Part shown: piece after piece, positions 5,053 through 8,160 of the stretch
How the letters are laid out: every line of letters starts with the position of its first letter
How positions within the stretch are numbered: position 1 is the stretch's first letter
From: an uncultured bacterium
Lineage (GTDB): Bacteria > Patescibacteriota > Saccharimonadia > Saccharimonadales > Saccharimonadaceae
Assembly (NCBI GenBank): GCA_937872185.1
Contig: CALMQN010000088.1
Coordinates: forward strand, 1 to 8,160
Direction: 5' to 3'
DNA length: 8,160 nucleotides
Made by a program: the position numbers and the translations under genes
The notes under the pieces: generated by a model
Databases searched by the model: none
Told to the model about the DNA's origin: nothing
What the model saw: the letters and a program-made list of their open reading frames with translations, nothing else

Positions 5053-5649
5053 ATGAAAAAGACGTCATCTTACCTAGTCCCAACGGTTATTGAAAAATCA
5101 TCAGACGGCGAGCGTGCCTTTGATATTTACTCGCGCCTCTTAAGTGAACGTATTATCTTTTTGGGCGAAGATGTGAATGAGCACACGGCTAACATTATTG
5201 TTGCGCAGCTGCTGCATTTGGCATACGAAGATCCAAAAAAAGACATAAAACTATACATCAACAGCCCTGGGGGTAGTGTATATGACGGCTTAGCGATCTA
5301 TGACACAATACAGTACATTAGCCCTGACGTGCAGACGATTGGCATTGGGTTGCAGGCTAGTTTTGGTGCGGTGATCTTGGCGGCTGGAGCGAAAGGCAAA
5401 CGTTCGATGTTACCAAACGCACGTGTCATGATGCACCAGCCACACGGTGGATCACAGGGTCAGATTACCGATCAAGAGATTTCACTTAAAGAAGGTTTGC
5501 TTTTGAAAAAGCGCCTTGCGGAGATTATGGCAAAACACACCGGACAAAAGCTTGCCAAGATAACGGCCGATATGGAACGCGATTTTTGGATGGGCGCAGA
5601 CGAAGCCAAGGCATATGGTCTGATCGACGAAGTGATTACAAAAGCATAG
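5053..5649 (+). CDS. clpP: ATP-dependent Clp protease proteolytic subunit
   Basis: Serine protease that forms a two-ring tetradecamer and degrades proteins fed in by ClpX or ClpC-type unfoldases in the cytosol. The protein is 198 aa, the usual length. The catalytic triad is visible: Ser103 in QASFGA, His128 in MMHQPHGG, and Asp177 in [14 protein letters not shown] (69-74) is the substrate-binding strand motif and [11 protein letters not shown] (184-194) the family C-terminal block. The nucleophile context is QASFGA where most ClpPs have AASMGA, a mild change beside the serine. The short N-terminus has no obvious long propeptide. CIRCE directly upstream indicates HrcA-controlled heat-shock induction. 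No terminator follows before the next gene, so clpP mRNA may continue through the membrane protein gene to 6103. Confidence 0.97.
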   Translation: MKKTSSYLVPTVIEKSSDGERAFDIYSRLLSERIIFLGEDVNEHTANIIVAQLLHLAYEDPKKDIKLYINSPGGSVYDGLAIYDTIQYISPDVQTIGIGLQASFGAVILAAGAKGKRSMLPNARVMMHQPHGGSQGQITDQEISLKEGLLLKKRLAEIMAKHTGQKLAKITADMERDFWMGADEAKAYGLIDEVITKA

Positions 5650-5657
5650 TGTGCTCG

Positions 5658-5686
5658 TTGACGGCACCCGTATCTTAGCGTAAGAT
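5658..5686 (+). promoter_or_regulatory. Predicted promoter of the small membrane protein gene
   Basis: TTGACG (5658-5663) and TAAGAT (5681-5686) are 17 bp apart. The expected start is near 5693, giving a leader of about 38 nt that contains a full Shine-Dalgarno sequence. Confidence 0.65.
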
Positions 5687-5688
5687 AC
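5670..5688 (+). promoter_or_regulatory. Perfect palindrome over the -10 box, candidate operator
   Basis: GTATCTTA (5670-5677), GCG, and TAAGATAC (5681-5688) form an 8-bp perfect inverted repeat. The right arm contains the -10 box. No T-run follows, so it is not a terminator. Position and symmetry suggest a binding site for a dimeric repressor; the regulator is unknown. Confidence 0.5.
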
Positions 5689-5717
5689 CCACATCTACCG
5701 ATTCCTTACCCCGACAG

Positions 5718-5725
5718 AAAGGAGG
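5718..5725 (+). promoter_or_regulatory. Strong Shine-Dalgarno sequence that fixes a GTG start
   Basis: AAAGGAGG ends 5 nt before GTG 5731. It is the best ribosome binding site in the window, and it contrasts with the neighbouring genes, which have none. Confidence 0.85.
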
Positions 5726-5730
5726 ACAAG

Positions 5731-6033
5731 GTGGACGCAACTTCTCAGGCATCAACGCTTTCACGAATTATTCGAAGGCCGCTGCGTTTTTTCCGATCAT
5801 CAACAAAAGGCCGCCTGACGCTTGTCTTCGTTCTTTTGATCTGGGTCAGCATAGGAATATTTGCGGGCTATGAAGTAGCTCGCGGCTTTAGCTGGCTTGC
5901 CCCATACGTATACGAGATCACGTATGAGCAGGCACTTGGAGTGCTGTGGCCGCTTGCAGGATTTGTTGTTGCGCCCATCATGATGGTGTGTGCAATCAGC
6001 ATGTATGTTGGCGTCATGAAGAGTCGTGCGTGA
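5731..6033 (+). CDS. Small two-helix inner-membrane protein of unknown function
   Basis: The protein is 100 aa from GTG 5731, the start being set by the strong ribosome binding site. A basic N-terminus (about 12-28, with many Arg and Lys) is followed by a hydrophobic helix at about 29-47 (LTLVFVLLIWVSIGIFAGY). A short aromatic loop (about 48-68, rich in Tyr and Trp) comes next, then a second hydrophobic helix at about 69-94, and the basic end KSRA. By the positive-inside rule both ends face the cytoplasm. I recognise no family. It has its own promoter with a palindrome over the -10 box, lies 81 bp behind clpP, and ends in the strong terminator at 6051-6103. The stop is TGA followed at once by TAG. 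A role next to the protease gene, such as membrane stress or protein quality control, is only a guess from position. Confidence 0.8.
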   Translation: MDATSQASTLSRIIRRPLRFFRSSTKGRLTLVFVLLIWVSIGIFAGYEVARGFSWLAPYVYEITYEQALGVLWPLAGFVVAPIMMVCAISMYVGVMKSRA

Positions 6034-6050
6034 TAGTGGCGTAGAAGTGT

Positions 6051-6103
6051 CCCGCAGGTGCCCGTTCACTACTGTGAACGTTCTGGCACCTGCGGGTTGT
6101 TTT
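6051..6103 (+). terminator. Strong rho-independent terminator after the membrane protein gene
   Basis: A 12-bp stem CCCGCAGGTGCC (6051-6062) with GGCACCTGCGGG (6085-6096) is topped by a 7-bp stem CGTTCAC (6063-6069) with GTGAACG (6074-6080). A TTCT bulge (6081-6084) separates them on one side. TTGTTTT follows. It is the strongest hairpin in the window outside the RNA gene and insulates rpoB from upstream transcription. Confidence 0.92.
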
Positions 6104-6144
6104 AAACCCTTTGGCCCCCAAGGCAACATTTGCATTTATTATAC

Positions 6145-6173
6145 TTGACTATTACTGTCAACTGGATCACAAT
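6145..6173 (+). promoter_or_regulatory. Predicted rpoB promoter
   Basis: TTGACT (6145-6150) and CACAAT (6168-6173) are 17 bp apart. The start would fall near 6180, leaving about 140 nt of leader before rpoB, unlike the leaderless genes nearby. Confidence 0.6.
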
Positions 6174-6179
6174 AGGTAT

Positions 6180-6321
6180 CAAGAAGTAGAGCAGCTTTGG
6201 TTACTTGTGTCTGCATGCAATCGTGGCATTTTGCAAGCGGAACAACCATTGCTCAGGGAATCTTCGGCGCCAAAGACCCCTATCAACCAAATACAATTTA
6301 TGCGAGGAGCATTGCAAATAT
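6180..6321 (+). promoter_or_regulatory. Long rpoB 5' leader with possible long-range stem and ribosome binding site
   Basis: This gene-free leader holds a 7-bp long-range pairing, TTTGGTT (6196-6202) with AACCAAA (6285-6291). Inside it is a small hairpin, TGCAA (6216-6220) with TTGCA (6231-6235). AGGAG at 6305-6309 is the best ribosome binding site, 12 nt before ATG 6322, somewhat longer than ideal. The leader could carry autoregulation of the polymerase subunit, but the pairing is modest and unproven. Confidence 0.4.
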
Positions 6322-8160
6322 ATGGCAAAGACTAAGCCAGATACTGCGAAGCGTGTTTTCTTTACCAAAGATGACACGGCATTGCCTTTACCAAACTTAA
6401 TTGCTCACCAAAAGGACAGCTGGCGTGAATTCGTCGAAACTGGCCTAAGTGAGATTTTTGCGGAGTTGAACCCGATTGATGACTATACTGGTCAAAAATT
6501 GGCACTGCGATTCAAGGAATACAAGTTTCAAGATCCAAAGACGACCGAGCAAGACGCCAAAGAAAACAACTTGACGTTCGACGCGCCCCTGCACGCTAAT
6601 GTCGAATTGACGAACAAAGTCACCGGTGAAGTCAAAGAACAAGAAATCTACCTGGGCGATTACCCATGGATGACTGACCGTGGTACTTTTATCATTAACG
6701 GTACCGAACGTGTCGTTGTGTCACAGTTGATTCGTAGCGCCGGTGTTTTCTTTACCGCCGACAAAGCCGCAACGCGTAATTTTTACGGTGCAAAACTGAT
6801 TCCAGGCCGTGGTGCATGGTTGGAATTTGAAACCGCAAGTAACGGTGCCATTTATGTGAAGATCGATCGCCGTCGTAAACTTCCTATCACCACATTATTC
6901 CGTGCCCTTGGCCACAACAAAACATCTGAAATCAAGGCCCTCTTTGCTGATGTTGATACAGGTGAAGTCAAATACATCGATGCCACACTAGATAAAGACC
7001 CAGCCCGTGGGACAAACGAAGCGTTGATTGAAGTCTATCGCCGTCTTCGTCCTGGTGATCTGGCTACTGTTGATAACGCGCGCTCAATGATTGAACGCAT
7101 GTTCTTTGATTTCAAGCGCTTTGATTACAGCCGTGTTGGTCGCTACAAATTGAACCAACGCTTGGCTCTTGACGTGCCAAACACGACTGAAAACCGTGTC
7201 TTCCAACTGTCGGACCTTATTGCGATCGTTAAAGAAATCATTCGCTTGAACAACTCACAAGAGTTGGCAGACGATATCGACGCACTATCAAACCGCCGCG
7301 TTAAATTGGTCGGTGAATTAGTCGCCCGACAATTCCGCGTTGGTATGCTGCGCATGCAACGTAACGCCATGGACCGTATGTCAATGTCTGACATCGAAAA
7401 CGTGACGCCAGGTCAGCTGATTAATGCTCGTCCTGTTGTTGCTGCCGTTCGCGAGTTCTTTGCAAGCTCACAGCTGTCACAGCTGATGGACGAAGTAAAC
7501 CCACTTGCCGAACTGTCACACAAACGTCGTCTTAGCTCAATGGGTCCTGGTGGACTTTCACGCGAGCGTGCTGGGTTTGACGTTCGTGATGCACACCCAA
7601 CACACTACGGACGTTTGTGTGTGGTTGAAACGCCAGAAGGTGCCAACATTGGATTGGTACTTAACTTGGCTGCGTACGCACGAGTCAACGAGTATGGTTT
7701 TATCGAAACGCCATACCTTCGTGTCGTAAAGGGAAAAGTGACTGATGAAGTTGTCTATTTGGACGCCTCACAGGAAATTACTGAAGTGATTGCAGACGCA
7801 AGTGCAAAACTGAAAGCCGATGGATCATTTGTTGACGAGCGCGTGAGCGCCCGTAACGGACTGTTGCCAGAGCAAGTTGACGCCAAGGAAGTTACCTACG
7901 TTGACGCTGCCCACAAGCAGATTCTTGGATCAAGCGCTGCGCTGATTCCATTCATCGAGAAAAACCGTGTTGACCGTTCACTGACTGGTTCTGCCATGCA
8001 GAAGCAAGCAGTACCACTGTTGACGCCAACTGCACCTGTTGTTGGTACCGGTATCGAAGCAGAGATCGCTCGTAACACAAGCCAGCTTGTGTTGGCTGAT
8101 GGCCCAGGTGAAGTTGTTCGTGCCGACGGTAACGAAGTTCACGTTAAATACAAAGACGGC
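6322..8160 (+). CDS. rpoB: RNA polymerase beta subunit, N-terminal 613 codons
   Basis: Catalytic-core subunit of RNA polymerase. It starts at ATG 6322 (MAKTKPDTAKRVFF) and runs off the window without a stop. Family blocks in order are: NGTERVVVSQLIRSAGVFF (126-144); the protrusion and lobe region; the rifampicin cluster at 381-410 (SSQLSQLMDEVNPL, then HKRRLSSMGPGGL); HPTHYGRLCVVETPEGANIGL shortly after; and DRSLTGSAMQKQAVPLL near residues 550-575. The rifampicin cluster lies about 126 residues nearer the N-terminus than in E. coli, so lineage insertions of the lobe are absent and the protein is compact. Within that cluster several positions differ from E. coli (equivalents of F514, N518, S522 and L533). 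No ribosomal protein genes (rplJ, rplL) precede it, unlike the common operon. rpoC would be expected downstream but is outside the window. Confidence 0.97.
   Translation, partial: MAKTKPDTAKRVFFTKDDTALPLPNLIAHQKDSWREFVETGLSEIFAELNPIDDYTGQKLALRFKEYKFQDPKTTEQDAKENNLTFDAPLHANVELTNKVTGEVKEQEIYLGDYPWMTDRGTFIINGTERVVVSQLIRSAGVFFTADKAATRNFYGAKLIPGRGAWLEFETASNGAIYVKIDRRRKLPITTLFRALGHNKTSEIKALFADVDTGEVKYIDATLDKDPARGTNEALIEVYRRLRPGDLATVDNARSMIERMFFDFKRFDYSRVGRYKLNQRLALDVPNTTENRVFQLSDLIAIVKEIIRLNNSQELADDIDALSNRRVKLVGELVARQFRVGMLRMQRNAMDRMSMSDIENVTPGQLINARPVVAAVREFFASSQLSQLMDEVNPLAELSHKRRLSSMGPGGLSRERAGFDVRDAHPTHYGRLCVVETPEGANIGLVLNLAAYARVNEYGFIETPYLRVVKGKVTDEVVYLDASQEITEVIADASAKLKADGSFVDERVSARNGLLPEQVDAKEVTYVDAAHKQILGSSAALIPFIEKNRVDRSLTGSAMQKQAVPLLTPTAPVVGTGIEAEIARNTSQLVLADGPGEVVRADGNEVHVKYKDG

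Noticed and set aside
4874..5056. Open frame of about 60 codons over the 3' part of the RNA and CIRCE
   Set aside because: It runs through the helices, terminator and CIRCE operator, has no ribosome binding site, and gives an Arg-rich protein of no recognisable type; it is a by-product of GC-rich structured RNA.
5670..5688. Palindrome after clpP as its terminator
   Set aside because: The stem is AT-rich and not followed by a T-run, and it coincides with the next gene's promoter; an operator is a better reading.
6030..6040. UGA read as glycine (code 25, seen in some CPR lineages)
   Set aside because: The conserved genes contain no in-frame UGA, and UGA acts as a stop for the membrane protein (followed directly by TAG). 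One gene cannot settle it alone, but nothing requires a recoded UGA.
6197..6400. Short open frames across the rpoB leader as a small gene
   Set aside because: They overlap rpoB in another frame, lack ribosome binding sites and have no recognisable sequence.
1..8160. CRISPR arrays, insertion sequences, tRNA genes
   Set aside because: No regularly spaced direct repeats, transposase-like coding or terminal repeats were seen, and no T-loop/acceptor pattern of a tRNA was found on either strand.

Overview
The window looks like part of the chromosome of a streamlined bacterium, most likely a Patescibacteria/CPR member near Candidatus Saccharibacteria. That assignment is an inference from protein style, compact spacing and many apparently leaderless genes, not from a marker match. 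The genetic code looks standard: no internal UGA occurs in the conserved genes, and one gene ends at UGA.

Layout. Positions 1-442 (minus) hold the 5' part of an SRAP-domain protein (YedK/HMCES type). It is divergent from a SpoU/TrmH-type RNA methyltransferase (479-1090), with only 36 bp between them. Next come an unrecognised soluble protein (1114-1761), histidyl-tRNA synthetase hisS (1781-3115) and trigger factor tig (from 3145). The last trigger factor residues are displaced by a frameshift near 4312, and the coding sense resumes one frame over until 4429. A terminator follows. From about 4498 to 5003 there is a roughly 500-nt, protein-free, very strongly structured stretch with its own promoter and terminator, interpreted here as a noncoding RNA gene. 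A CIRCE heat-shock operator follows immediately in front of clpP (5053-5649). Then come a two-helix membrane protein of unknown function (5731-6033) with a palindrome over its promoter, a strong terminator (6051-6103), and rpoB (from 6322, running off the window) behind a leader of about 140 nt.

Gene logic. hisS, tig, clpP and rpoB are core translation, folding, proteolysis and transcription genes. Trigger factor and ClpP form a protein-quality-control pair, and the structured RNA sits between them. CIRCE places clpP under HrcA heat-shock repression.

Two features stand out. First, the RNA gene at 4498-5003 has helices of up to 13 uninterrupted base pairs, two near-identical hairpins sharing an asymmetric AUGA/C internal loop, and possible loop-loop contacts. 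It shows no RNase P or tmRNA signature that I can find. Second, at least five genes have a -10 box ending 6-9 nt before the start codon and no Shine-Dalgarno sequence, which fits leaderless translation. Only rpoB and the small membrane protein have a leader with a ribosome binding site.
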